A stretch of 64,000 bases of DNA from Fimenecus sp045593555 (GCA_045593555.1 JAZNWU010000029.1:17069-81068), one strand, 5' to 3'; shown: positions 44,700-53,548, counted from the first letter of the stretch. A program made the numbers and translations. The notes: generated from the sequence alone by a model not told the origin.

Positions 44700-46505
44700 T
44701 CAGTTTTTATATTTCTCTGCCTGGAGGTTGAACATATAAGCATAAGTGCCGTCAAGTTCCATTAATTCCTGATGACTACCACTTTCTATGATTCTTCCGT
44801 TTTCCATAACATAAATTCTATCGGCATTAACGGTGGTTGAAAGTCTGTGAGAGATGAATATAACAGTTTTATGGTCGGCTGCCTCAATCATAGCCTGATT
44901 AAGATTGTATTCGGCCACAGGGTCAAGGTTTGCACTTGGCACGTCAAGGATAACATAAGGACAATCCTTGTAGAATGCTCTGGCTATTGCAGTTTTCTGT
45001 GCTTCACCACCTGAAAGCATAACACCGTCATCGTCAAATTCACGAAGTAGTTCGGAATTGATGCCGTTTTTAAGTTCTTTATTGAAACCACTATGTTTCA
45101 ATGCATCCCAGACTCTATCTTCGTCAGGGTTAACGTCAAGTGCAACATTTTCACCAAGACTACATGAGAAAATCTGAAAATCCTGAAACACTGCTGCGAA
45201 CCTGTCACGATGCGACTCTGCAGTAACATTTCTGATGTCCTCACCATCAATAAGGATTTCACCGTCTGTTGCATCATAAAGCCTTAACAACAGGTTCGTA
45301 AGTGTTGTTTTACCTGCACCGTTATAACCAACCAATGCAATTTTTTCATAAGGCTTGATTGTAAGATTAATATCTTCAAGTGTAGGTTTGTCGTTATTAG
45401 GGTAGGTGAATGAAAGATTTTTAATAGTAATCTCTTTAGGTTCAGTTTTCTTGACTTGCTTACCACCGTTTTTAATCTTGAAATCAGCATTAAGGAACTC
45501 ACGATATTTGTCAATCATTTTCCCTTGTTCCGAGAAACGAGCCAATGCCCATATTGTCAGGAACTGGAATGACATAGCAACAGCATGAGCACCATTGAAT
45601 GTAGCAACAAAGTCACCTGCTGAAAGAGTATCTTTCACAAGAACACAATATCCGAGATAAAGTGGAAGGACAAACATAAACCCAAGTCCCTGAACACCAA
45701 CTTTTTGTGTACAGTTAAGTGCTGAAATCTTGTTCCAGTACTTTTTCTGATTGTTGATAACATCATCAGCAGCATCGTTGTATCTGTCCATAAGTAAAGG
45801 CGAAATGTTATTCATTCTTACTTCCTTTGCATAGTCCTGTAAATAGAAAATACGCTGGAAATAGTCAGCCCGTCTGTGGTATTTTGCATTGTCAATTCGT
45901 CTTTCCATCATAAGTGTGCCGACCTTTTTACTGATAGGTAAAAAGACACAGATAACAACAAGGATAATCAGAAGACACCAAGGGTCAATAGTGAATAAAA
46001 CTGATGAAACTGTCACGAGTGAAATGATATGTCCCACATACATTCTCACAAGTCCCAAAAGATTCTGAATATTACCTGAAGATGACTCAATAGTGAGAAT
46101 GAAATTGTTGTAGAATTCAGGGTTGTCATAAGACTCAAGGTCAAGGCTTCTTGCTTTGTCATAAAGCTTCTGATTAAGACCATAATAGAGCTTTTCTCTT
46201 TCCATATTCCAGAAAAATTCTCTGAAAAGCCATGAAATAACAGTTGAACCGACTAATATCAGACCGATTACAACAACTGCATAGAAAATTCTGTGGAGGT
46301 CTTTGCCTTCTGTTACCACATCGATGATATATTTGACACCGATAACACGGATAAGGTTGTTAGGGAGAATCATCAGAAGCCCCCACATGAATTCACCGAT
46401 AACAAGAAGGGGAGATACGCTGAAAAGGAGTTTTACAAAGAAGAAAATATTTGACGGCATTGAGTGAATTGTCTTTTCTTTTTCCTTTTTCTTAAACATT
46501 TTCAC
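44700..46505 (-). CDS. ABC exporter, second half with degenerate ATP site
   Basis: A 601-aa protein: six-helix exporter domain (about 20-320) and ATPase domain (about 345-600) with Walker A VGYNGAGKTT, signature LSGGEAQK and H-loop ISHRLS. In Walker B the catalytic Glu is replaced: VILDVPSANLD in place of ILDEP. This loss of one ATP site is characteristic of asymmetric heterodimeric exporters such as BmrCD. It starts inside the end of the partner gene (14-base overlap), so it is translationally coupled. Substrate is probably a drug or peptide (inference). Confidence 0.82.
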   Translation of the reverse strand: MKMFKKKEKEKTIHSMPSNIFFFVKLLFSVSPLLVIGEFMWGLLMILPNNLIRVIGVKYIIDVVTEGKDLHRIFYAVVVIGLILVGSTVISWLFREFFWNMEREKLYYGLNQKLYDKARSLDLESYDNPEFYNNFILTIESSSGNIQNLLGLVRMYVGHIISLVTVSSVLFTIDPWCLLIILVVICVFLPISKKVGTLMMERRIDNAKYHRRADYFQRIFYLQDYAKEVRMNNISPLLMDRYNDAADDVINNQKKYWNKISALNCTQKVGVQGLGFMFVLPLYLGYCVLVKDTLSAGDFVATFNGAHAVAMSFQFLTIWALARFSEQGKMIDKYREFLNADFKIKNGGKQVKKTEPKEITIKNLSFTYPNNDKPTLEDINLTIKPYEKIALVGYNGAGKTTLTNLLLRLYDATDGEILIDGEDIRNVTAESHRDRFAAVFQDFQIFSCSLGENVALDVNPDEDRVWDALKHSGFNKELKNGINSELLREFDDDGVMLSGGEAQKTAIARAFYKDCPYVILDVPSANLDPVAEYNLNQAMIEAADHKTVIFISHRLSTTVNADRIYVMENGRIIESGSHQELMELDGTYAYMFNLQAEKYKN

Positions 46506-48318
46506 TCACCTCACTTTCACCTTTGTAGCTTGATGCCTGAAGAGTAAACATCTTACTGTATTCACCATTCTGTTCCATCAATTCCTGATGACTTCCTGAT
46601 TCGAGAATTGTTCCGTTACCGAGAACGAAAATTCTGTCAGAAAGTACAGCACTTGATAGTCTGTGTGAAATATAGATAACAGTTTTGTTTTTTGTTACTT
46701 CAATTAAGTTTTCATACATTTTGTACTCTGCAATTGGGTCAAGTGCTGAGCTTGGCTCGTCAAGAATTGCAATCTCAAAATCTCTTGCAAAAAGTCTTGC
46801 AGCAGAAACCTTTTGATTTTCGCCACCGGAAAGTCCAGCACCGTCAATCTCAAATTCTCTAGTGAGAACTGTGTCAGCACCCTTTGGCAGACTCTGAATT
46901 TTATCCCATACACCACTCTGACGAAGAGCCTTTTCTGCAAGTTTCTTTTCTTCCTCATTGCATTCGTGACACATAATATTTTCATTAACGGAAACTGCAA
47001 AGTTTTTGTAGTCCTGGAAAACAGTTGCAAAAGCATTTCTCAAAGAAGAAACATTATATTCTTTTATATTTATACCATTATAGAGAATTTCACCTTCGTC
47101 AGGGTCATAAAATCTTAATAACAACTTAACGAGTGTCGATTTACCTGCACCGTTTATGCCAACAACAGCAATAGTTTCACCCTTGTTGATTTTGAACGAT
47201 ACATTTTTAAGAATAACCTTGCTTGTGTCAGGATATTTAAAGCTGACATTTTTAAACTCAAGACTCTGGAATTCTTCTGCATCCTTGCCACCATCTGTGA
47301 TTTTTGGCTCATAATCAAAGAAATCTCTTAAATTCTGGAAGAAAAGAGCCATCTGTGAAAGTTCGTCAAACCCTTCTGCAATACTCATTGTTGAATCACG
47401 GACAGAGTTGATTGATGAAAGCACAACTGAAAATGAAGAAATCGTAAGTGATTTTGTGTAAATAAACTGATAACCTGCAAGGGCATAAGTACCGATAATC
47501 GGTATAAAATCACTGAAAAGTGAACTGAGCATACTGTAAATAAACAGCTTAAGACCGTATTTTTTAAGGATTTCAACATTTCCGTCAATTGCCTTTTTGA
47601 ATCTTCCGATGAGAACTGCAAAAATGTTTGATGTTCTCATATCTTTTGAATATTCTTTTAAGAACATTGTTCGTTGAGTATATGCTTTGATTCTGTTATT
47701 TGTTGTCATTTCAAGGTCACGCTTGTAAACTGCCTTACTCTTATAAATTTCAATGACAAATACCAATGTGACAGGTAACAGGAACAGCAAATACAATGGA
47801 TTAATAACTGTAACTGTTGTTACAACGCAAATAAGTGCAATTATACCACCGATAATTGCAGCCACATCCCAACAAATAAGGTCATAATAACTTGATGAAA
47901 GGACAAGAGTGGCTCTTTGATATTTGTCGTAAAATTCAGGATTTTCGTAGCAACTTACATCAAGCTGTGTAGCTTTCTCGAAAATTTTGTTGTTAAGCTC
48001 TTTAAGAACAACTTTAGCGGAAATCAGTCTTGTTTTCTCAGCAAATGCTGAAATCACATTTACAAGTAAATACACACCGAAGAAAAGTAAAAGATATGTA
48101 AAATATGTTTTAAAATCAGCGTCGCCGTCAATGATACTTAAAAGAACTTTTAAGAACAAAATATTCTGAACATACATAGATAAAACTTTATTGGATATTT
48201 CAGTAACAAGATATCCTAATAAAAGTCTTTTGTCTGCTTCCCATACAAGCTTTAATGCAAATAAAGCATTTTTGAAGATGGGGACTTTGACAGGCTCGTG
48301 AAGCTTAATCCACCTCAT
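46492..48318 (-). CDS. ABC exporter, first half with intact ATP site
   Basis: A 608-aa protein with a six-helix exporter domain and an ATPase domain: Walker A VGINGAGKST, LSGGENQK and intact Walker B AILDEPSSALD. Together with the next gene it forms a heterodimeric exporter. The frame is open from 48384, but AAGGAGG with correct spacing points to ATG 48318. It is the first gene of the operon after a leader ORF and terminator, which fits antibiotic-responsive attenuation of the bmrB-bmrCD type. Confidence 0.85.
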   Translation of the reverse strand: MRWIKLHEPVKVPIFKNALFALKLVWEADKRLLLGYLVTEISNKVLSMYVQNILFLKVLLSIIDGDADFKTYFTYLLLFFGVYLLVNVISAFAEKTRLISAKVVLKELNNKIFEKATQLDVSCYENPEFYDKYQRATLVLSSSYYDLICWDVAAIIGGIIALICVVTTVTVINPLYLLFLLPVTLVFVIEIYKSKAVYKRDLEMTTNNRIKAYTQRTMFLKEYSKDMRTSNIFAVLIGRFKKAIDGNVEILKKYGLKLFIYSMLSSLFSDFIPIIGTYALAGYQFIYTKSLTISSFSVVLSSINSVRDSTMSIAEGFDELSQMALFFQNLRDFFDYEPKITDGGKDAEEFQSLEFKNVSFKYPDTSKVILKNVSFKINKGETIAVVGINGAGKSTLVKLLLRFYDPDEGEILYNGINIKEYNVSSLRNAFATVFQDYKNFAVSVNENIMCHECNEEEKKLAEKALRQSGVWDKIQSLPKGADTVLTREFEIDGAGLSGGENQKVSAARLFARDFEIAILDEPSSALDPIAEYKMYENLIEVTKNKTVIYISHRLSSAVLSDRIFVLGNGTILESGSHQELMEQNGEYSKMFTLQASSYKGESEVSENV

Positions 48319-48337
48319 AAAATTCCTCCTTTTATGA

Positions 48338-48373
48338 AAAATAAAAAAGCCGTAGGTATTTCTACCCACGGTG
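48338..48373 (-). terminator. Leader terminator (attenuator) of the ABC exporter operon
   Basis: On the minus strand a 9-bp stem closed by a GAAA tetraloop (CCGTGGGTA / TACCTACGG) is followed by CTTTTTTATTTTT, 20 bases before the exporter start. An intrinsic terminator in this place must be read through or resolved for the operon to be expressed. Confidence 0.8.
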
Positions 48374-48402
48374 ATGAAATACAATATCCTAAATGATAAA
48401 AA

Positions 48403-48492
48403 TCAATCGCAAGAAAAGGGTATGTATTGAAGAAAAGGGCAGAAAGATTCGATTGTATTATTTTCTCGATAATTACACCAACGGTTTATCAC
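48403..48492 (-). CDS. Leader ORF of the ABC exporter operon (29 aa)
   Basis: GTG 48492 with an AAAGGAG site nine bases upstream opens a 29-codon ORF (with Trp, several Cys, Tyr and Phe codons, ending PFSCD) that stops at 48403, 30 bases before the attenuator hairpin. No homology is recognised. Its location recalls the bmrB leader peptide upstream of bmrCD in Bacillus subtilis, where ribosome stalling prevents termination. Coding status is inferred from the ribosome site and context. Confidence 0.5.
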   Translation of the reverse strand: MINRWCNYRENNTIESFCPFLQYIPFSCD

Positions 48493-48545
48493 GGTTTCTG
48501 TCTCCTTTCATATTTTTGTGGTTGAACGATTTTTGTAACTTCTAA

Positions 48546-48574
48546 ATTATAATACCCTGAAAAATGTATGTCAA
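48546..48574 (-). promoter_or_regulatory. Promoter of the ABC exporter leader
   Basis: Minus-strand TTGACA (48569-48574), a 17-base spacer and TATAAT (48546-48551): a consensus promoter about 220 bases before the exporter. Confidence 0.85.
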
Positions 48575-48606
48575 GAAAATTCTGGTATATTAATGCTTTA
48601 GAACAT

Positions 48607-48634
48607 AAAAAAATCGTCCCTAAAGGACGGAACT
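48607..48634 (-). terminator. Terminator of the structured transcript
   Basis: CGTCC and GGACG form a short stem, with TTTTTTTAT following on the minus strand. It ends the transcript before the leader promoter. Confidence 0.75.
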
Positions 48635-49084
48635 GAACAGGTTATTTAAAAGTGATTATAAAAATGAAATAACCCTCGGAGCCGATGTTTCTTTACACAT
48701 CTTTCACTGACTCGGAGGGTTATTTCTGTTCACTCTTGATATCTAACATCTTTTTATCTACCTCTCATTCTACAGATTCTTTGTCTTCCTGTTCTTGATT
48801 TTCAACTCCATTACACTCTCTACAGTCATCAATCATTCTCGAAAAGCGAGACCCTTTCATGCATCAGAACCTATTTGTCAATTTGCGGAAGACTTTTTCG
48901 GCAGGTTCTTTATTTTTGAAAATAAACTTTAGTTTGCAAACACTCAATCTATATTAAATTAATTTTTATTATTTTCGTCTGTGCTGTTTGCTACACTTAA
49001 ATTTTTCTTTTAAACTAAGTTCTATTTTCTTTTAAGAACCTTTTGTGATTTACCTGTACATTGGAATCACCATTTCCTTTCTGT
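48609..49084 (-). ncRNA. Probable structured regulatory RNA (unassigned)
   Basis: A roughly 475-base transcript is bounded by a TTGAAA-N17-TATATT promoter (49091-49119) and a terminator at 48607-48634. It contains a GTGATT/AATCAC hairpin near its start; three mutually exclusive AGGTTCT/AGAACCT segments (about 49034-49041, 48901-48912, 48864-48874); a TCTCG/CGAGA hairpin; and a long 12-bp-plus hairpin GAAATAACCCTC...GAGGGTTATTTC (48667-48727). It does not match RNase P, tmRNA, SRP, 6S or any riboswitch I can recognise. Two very short ORFs lie in it (7 and 31 codons). Confidence 0.5.
48765..48860 (-). CDS. Possible 31-aa small protein in the structured transcript
   Basis: ATG 48860 opens a 31-codon frame beginning MKGSRFSRMIDD, with a CxxC pair and an acidic C-terminus. 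The upstream ribosome site (AGGT) is weak. It could be a real small protein or an accidental ORF in a regulatory RNA. Confidence 0.3.
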   Translation of the reverse strand: MKGSRFSRMIDDCRECNGVENQEQEDKESVE

Positions 49085-49103
49085 GTCTATAATATAACAC
49101 AGA
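49080..49103. promoter_or_regulatory. Inverted repeat over the -10 box of the structured RNA promoter
   Basis: TCTGTGT and ACACAGA (7 bp each) flank the TATATT -10 element symmetrically, a typical repressor operator layout. Confidence 0.55.
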
Positions 49104-49205
49104 AAAAAGCATATTTCAATATGTAATTTTGTACAAAGTTAACACAAATTTATTATTTAATACAGAGATTTTGTTTATTATGCTCATAGAATTTTCGAGA
49201 ATCTA

Positions 49206-49268
49206 TTGACATTCAGTAAAATATTTGGTATTCTAAATATGTTGGGCATCTTGAAAGATGCCTTATTT
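49206..49268 (+). ncRNA. Very short promoter-terminator unit
   Basis: TTGACA (49206-49211), a 17-base spacer and TATTCT (49229-49234), then a perfect GGGCATCTT/AAGATGCC hairpin (about 49245-49262) and TTATTTTTG. A transcript of about 30 bases would result. It may be a decoy or remnant. Confidence 0.35.
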
Positions 49269-49272
49269 TTGT

Positions 49273-49300
49273 TGAAAAAAGGGACTCCATGCGAGTCCCT
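49273..49300 (-). terminator. Terminator of the veg-like unit
   Basis: On the minus strand GGGACT and AGTCCC form a stem followed by TTTTTT. Confidence 0.8.
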
Positions 49301-49545
49301 TAAATTTTTATTTCAACTATTTCAATTTGCTTTGTCAATAATTCGCTGTATTTTACGGTGTGTGTTGCAGGTGAACCCTTTGAATATTCTTCAATACGAA
49401 AGAGATTTGAGTAAACACCTGTGATTTTTGCAGGGTTTCTTGTTAATTCAACTTTTGGATGAGATATTGAAATATTTATGTGGATTTCCTGTCCGTTGTC
49501 GTAAAATGCTTTTATTTCCTTTTTAATATAATCTAAGGTATTCAT
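49300..49545 (-). CDS. Veg-like protein
   Basis: An 81-aa protein (MNTLDYIKKEIKAFYDNG...) with the Veg family pattern: an N-terminal helix, a 'G.ITGVYSNLFRIEEY' core and a C-terminal 'VKYSELLTKQIEIVEI' strand (compare Veg's YSYADxLT). Veg affects biofilm and growth from spores in Bacillus, though its biochemical role is unclear. GGAGA precedes ATG 49545 rather than the upstream TTG. It follows the 82-aa protein on the same strand. Confidence 0.6.
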   Translation of the reverse strand: MNTLDYIKKEIKAFYDNGQEIHINISISHPKVELTRNPAKITGVYSNLFRIEEYSKGSPATHTVKYSELLTKQIEIVEIKI

Positions 49546-49597
49546 AAGTTTCTCCAATCAGTATCCGCTTAAAGTCTGACTTCAAGCGGATGTGTTT

Positions 49598-49846
49598 TTA
49601 GTCAAAATATTCAGTAACATCGGTTTTGTCACTATACTGTTTTCTTACACGAATAACAATTGACCCGTTTTCAAGTTCTTGTCTGTCAACAATCTGATAT
49701 TTTGTTTTTGATTTTTCAAGATTTGCCTTGTAATTTTCGATTTCAGTATTATTGAACTTAAGAGCCTGTTCTCTTGTGTACATCAACTCAGGTTTTTGAG
49801 AAAAAACTAAAGTCTGAAGAATACATGCAGCCTGAACTCTTTTCAT
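49598..49846 (-). CDS. Small conserved-looking protein (82 aa)
   Basis: An 82-aa cytoplasmic protein with a basic N-terminus, Tyr/Lys/Glu-rich helix (about 20-50) and a C-terminal 'NGSIVIRVRKQYSDKTDVTEYFD' strand pair. No family recognised. The frame opens earlier (49897), but an AAAGGAGGTG site points to ATG 49846. It seems to form a unit with the veg-like gene, with a hairpin in the gap (49562-49590). Confidence 0.6.
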   Translation of the reverse strand: MKRVQAACILQTLVFSQKPELMYTREQALKFNNTEIENYKANLEKSKTKYQIVDRQELENGSIVIRVRKQYSDKTDVTEYFD

Positions 49847-50071
49847 GCCCACACCTCCTTTGGCACAATACATTACGGCAAAATTAATTAGCCCCATAAT
49901 GCAGAGAGGTGATTTAGCAAGAAAAAGATTGTTATTGCCGTTACAATCAGACTGAAATACACTCCCGTGGTAGTGGTTACTACATATAAATTATATCATA
50001 TTTTTTTGAAAATTTCATACAGAAAATTTCGACAAAAATATAGCGAGATGTTTCCACCTCGCCAAATTTTA

Positions 50072-51043
50072 TTAATAATTATCAAGCAATTCCTTATAGA
50101 ATTCAGTATAATCGTTTCGTTTTTTATCTGTAAAGCTCATAGCTTCTCTTGGGTGACGGTTAAGCTGACCTGTAAACATATATTGAAGGTCAAATCCCCA
50201 TACAACACCTGATTCCTTAAGTGGAATCATATAGTTTTCGATAAATCTTAAAAGACTGTAAATGCTGTACTTTGGATTTTTTAGGAATCCAAGCATAAGT
50301 TCCATAGCACAGTTACCAGCACCTCTGCCCATTGCAAGAGCAGTTGCGTCAACATAAGAAATACCATAAGAAAGTGTTTCGATAGTGTTTGCAAAGGCAA
50401 GATTCTGGTTGTTGTGTCCGTGAAAGCCTATCTGCTTACCGTATTTTTCACCATATTCAAGGTATTTCTTTGCAAGCTCTGCAGCATTTTCAGGGAAGAG
50501 TGAACCGTAACTGTCAACAAGGTAAATAACATCAACCTTTGATTCACCAAGCATCTCAAGAGCATCGTCAATCTGGTTAAAGCTTGCTTGTGAAATTGCC
50601 ATTATGTTACAAGTTGTTTCATAACCCAATTCATTGAAATAGTTAATCATTTCAACAGCAGATGGAATCTGGTGAATATAACAAGCAACACGAATCATAT
50701 CAATTACACTGTCTTTTTTAGGAATGAAATCGGTTTTGTAATCGCATCTGCCAACATCAGCCATAACTGCGATTTTCATATCTGAAACATTGTCACCAAC
50801 AATTGCACGGATATCCTCTTCCTTACAGAATTTCCATTTTCCGTGTTCATCCTCATTAAAGAGATTACGACTTGCACGGTAGCCGAATTCCATATAGTCA
50901 ACGCCACATTTAACGTTTGTTTTATAAAGTTCACGGACAAATTCGTCTGTAAATTCAAAATTGTTACAAAGTCCGCCGTCACGGATAGTTGCATCAAGTA
51001 ATCGAATGTCGTGACGAACACTCATCAAATTACCTTTTCTCAT
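50072..51043 (-). CDS. HMGL-like DRE-TIM aldolase
   Basis: A 323-aa protein with the DRE-TIM (HMG-CoA lyase/4-hydroxy-2-oxovalerate aldolase) barrel: LLDATIRDGG (metal and catalytic Asp-Arg-Asp) at about residue 14 and the metal HGHNNQNLAFAN near residue 200. Its acceptor/product is unknown; no partner acetaldehyde dehydrogenase is near. Two starts are possible: ATG 51043 with a GAGG site, or ATG 51025 with AAAAGG; the first is annotated. Confidence 0.8.
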   Translation of the reverse strand: MRKGNLMSVRHDIRLLDATIRDGGLCNNFEFTDEFVRELYKTNVKCGVDYMEFGYRASRNLFNEDEHGKWKFCKEEDIRAIVGDNVSDMKIAVMADVGRCDYKTDFIPKKDSVIDMIRVACYIHQIPSAVEMINYFNELGYETTCNIMAISQASFNQIDDALEMLGESKVDVIYLVDSYGSLFPENAAELAKKYLEYGEKYGKQIGFHGHNNQNLAFANTIETLSYGISYVDATALAMGRGAGNCAMELMLGFLKNPKYSIYSLLRFIENYMIPLKESGVVWGFDLQYMFTGQLNRHPREAMSFTDKKRNDYTEFYKELLDNY

Positions 51044-51149
51044 TTTAATCGCCTCTTGTAAATAAAATCACTTTAATGCTTTAAAGCTTTTAATCGTGAA
51101 TGTATTGTATCACTTTATATTCTATTTGTCAACAGTAATTTTTAATAAA

Positions 51150-52040
51150 TTAATAAAATGCTTGGAGAAGTCTGTTAAACTCCTCGTCGGTTATGTGCAT
51201 AACTGAACCATGACGAGGTCGAAGATGGTCAATAGAATGCTTCTCTTTTTTAACCTTTGTAAAATGAATCAAGTCTGTTGACTCCTGCATAAAATATCCA
51301 CCGGTTTTGAACTGGTCAGCAATAAGCACATATTTGTCTGTGCCAAGAATTCTATATGTACAATGTCCCTCTAATGCAGTATCTGCAACAGAGATTCTGT
51401 TATTTTCAGGCTCTTCATATGGTCCTGAAAGGTTGTCGGAAACCACATAGCAGATTCCGTCTTGCTTTTCGTCAGCAACATAGAGATAGAATTTATTATC
51501 TTTTTCGATAATGTCACCGTCAATGGCAGCCATACCACTTGTAGGATTATATAAAACCTTCGGTTCTGTTGTGAGAGTCACAAAATCCTTTGTGTAAGCA
51601 TACCAGGGGATAGTGTGCCACCCCTCATCTTCATTATTGTTGCTCCAGTAAACCATATATTCCTGTCTGTCTTTATCGAAAACAACCTGAGGTGCCCACA
51701 CACGATTTGCAGTTTTTGTGGTTCCAAACTTAGAAAAATCAATTATTCTTTCGTTTTCCCAATTGATAAGGTCAACACTATCCCATATTACCATTGAGTT
51801 GTTATTTGCCCAACCGTCATAGCAACGCATATCAGTTGCAATTATGTGAAAAACGCCGTTTTCATCACGGAAAATATATGGGTCACGACAACATTTTTTG
51901 CCGAGAGTCTGTTTTATCACAGGCTCATTATTATTTAATGCTGTGAAGTTATATCCGTCTTCCGAAACAGCAAAATGAACTGTTTCATTTTCAGGTTCAT
52001 TTCCTGTGAAATAACAGAAAAGATATTTTGTAAGGTTCAT
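51150..52040 (-). CDS. GH43-like beta-propeller protein, cytoplasmic paralog
   Basis: A 296-aa relative of the protein at 43506 but without a signal or anchor. The same three carboxylate motifs appear: CCRDPYI, DGDI and LEGH, as in GH43. It is separated by one base from a MATE pump gene on the same strand, so the two form an operon. The substrate may be an internal glycan/glycoside fragment, but an enzyme activity is not shown by sequence alone. Confidence 0.75.
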   Translation of the reverse strand: MNLTKYLFCYFTGNEPENETVHFAVSEDGYNFTALNNNEPVIKQTLGKKCCRDPYIFRDENGVFHIIATDMRCYDGWANNNSMVIWDSVDLINWENERIIDFSKFGTTKTANRVWAPQVVFDKDRQEYMVYWSNNNEDEGWHTIPWYAYTKDFVTLTTEPKVLYNPTSGMAAIDGDIIEKDNKFYLYVADEKQDGICYVVSDNLSGPYEEPENNRISVADTALEGHCTYRILGTDKYVLIADQFKTGGYFMQESTDLIHFTKVKKEKHSIDHLRPRHGSVMHITDEEFNRLLQAFY

Positions 52041-52041
52041 A

Positions 52042-53394
52042 TTATTTTCCTTTTTTCTTTTTATTGTAAATTATAAAATATGCGACCGTCTGTGCTATGA
52101 ATGTCACACCCCATGAAACGGTGTATGAGTGATATAACCATTCAAGTGTGTGAAACTGCGGAATTTGGAAAATAGTATAAATCCATCCTATACGGATACC
52201 GCAAACACCTAAAACCGAGATAATCATAGGCACAAGTGAAACACCCATACCACGAAGTCCACCTGTTGAAACATCCATAAGACCCAAAAGTGAAAACGGA
52301 ATAAACAGACAAGCCATTCTTATAAGTCCGTATTCAATGGCTTCAGGTGAGTCGGTAATGTAAATTGAAAGCAACTGTGGACCAAGCAAGTACATTATAG
52401 TTGATATTGTAAGTCCGATTACAACCACACAACAAAGGCACATAATCAGGACTTTTTTAGCCCGTTTGTACTGATTTGCACCGATATTCTGACCTGTGAA
52501 ATTAAGTGTTGTCTGATGGAATGCATTAAGAGTTACATAAACAAATCCTTCAATATTAAGTGCTGCTGCATTTCCCGACATTACAACTGCACCAAAGGAG
52601 TTTATTGATGATTGAATAATAACATTTGAAATTGAAAAAAGAGAACCCTGAATTCCTGCAGGCAAACCGATTTTAATCATCTGCAAAAGTTCATCTTTAT
52701 AGAATTTAAGTTGTGAAAAATAAAGTTTACAGGCATCATTTCGTTTGACAAGAGTAATAACAACAAGAATTGCTGAAACACCTTGTGAAATTGTTGTTGC
52801 CAATGCAACACCAGCAACATTGAGATGTAAAACAGTAACAAAAAACACATTGAGAACCACATTTATAATACCTGCAATTGTCAGGAAAATAAGTGGAGAT
52901 TTTGTGTCACCGGTAGCACGAAGAATTGATGCACAGAAATTGTAAATCATCATAAAGATAATGCCTGCAAAATATATCTTCATATAAAGTGCGGAAAGAG
53001 GAAGCACATCATCGGGTGTGTCCATCCATTTTAAAAATGTTTCGGAAAAACCTATACCAACAATTGTGAGAACAACACCACCGACGAGTGCTGTCGGAAT
53101 AGCAGTATGAACTGCTCGGTGAGCCTTTTTACTGTCGTTTGCACCGAGAGCCTGTGCCACAATAACACCTGCACCTACGGAAAGTCCTATAAACAGATTT
53201 ACAATAAGATTTGTAACAGCACCAGTTGCACCAACAGCTGCAACGGAAATACTACCACAAAAACGACCTACAACAACCAAATCGGCTGCATTGAAAAGGA
53301 GTTGTAAAAGTCCTGTCAGAATTATTGGAATTGTGTATGAAATAACATTCTTAAATAAAGAACCGTTAAGCATATCAATGTTTCGTTTACTCAT
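52042..53394 (-). CDS. MATE-family efflux transporter
   Basis: A 450-aa, twelve-helix transporter of the MATE family that exports cationic drugs or metabolites using Na+ or H+. The two-bundle layout with conserved 'ILRATGDTKSPL' and 'GLRGMGVSLVPM' segments is visible. Starts at ATG 53394 and runs into the GH43-like gene, which may modify or consume the pump's substrate or share its regulation. Confidence 0.88.
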   Translation of the reverse strand: MSKRNIDMLNGSLFKNVISYTIPIILTGLLQLLFNAADLVVVGRFCGSISVAAVGATGAVTNLIVNLFIGLSVGAGVIVAQALGANDSKKAHRAVHTAIPTALVGGVVLTIVGIGFSETFLKWMDTPDDVLPLSALYMKIYFAGIIFMMIYNFCASILRATGDTKSPLIFLTIAGIINVVLNVFFVTVLHLNVAGVALATTISQGVSAILVVITLVKRNDACKLYFSQLKFYKDELLQMIKIGLPAGIQGSLFSISNVIIQSSINSFGAVVMSGNAAALNIEGFVYVTLNAFHQTTLNFTGQNIGANQYKRAKKVLIMCLCCVVVIGLTISTIMYLLGPQLLSIYITDSPEAIEYGLIRMACLFIPFSLLGLMDVSTGGLRGMGVSLVPMIISVLGVCGIRIGWIYTIFQIPQFHTLEWLYHSYTVSWGVTFIAQTVAYFIIYNKKKKGK

Positions 53395-53519
53395 AATTTT
53401 CGCCTTGCTTAAAAAGAATTTTCAAATATTGTAACACAAATAGATATTATAATCAAATAACTTTTTAAATACTTGATTTATTCGATAAAATATATTATAA
53501 TCTCATAAGTAAATTAAAG

Positions 53520-53548
53520 AAAATATCGAGATGTAGCGCAGGTGGTAG
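53520..53548 (+). repeat. Partial tRNA-Pro duplicate (5' segment)
   Basis: A 29-base sequence, AAATATCGAG followed by ATGTAGCGCAGGTGGTAG, equals the 5' flank and first half of the tRNA-Pro at 53716 and stops at the D arm. It forms a direct repeat with 53710-53738, enclosing 161 bases that hold a CTGCC/GGCAG hairpin and no ORF. Confidence 0.8.

Noticed and set aside
48668..48727. Long hairpin considered as a plain transcription terminator
   Set aside because: The stem is long but no T tract follows; a separate short stem with seven Ts (48607-48634) is the terminator.
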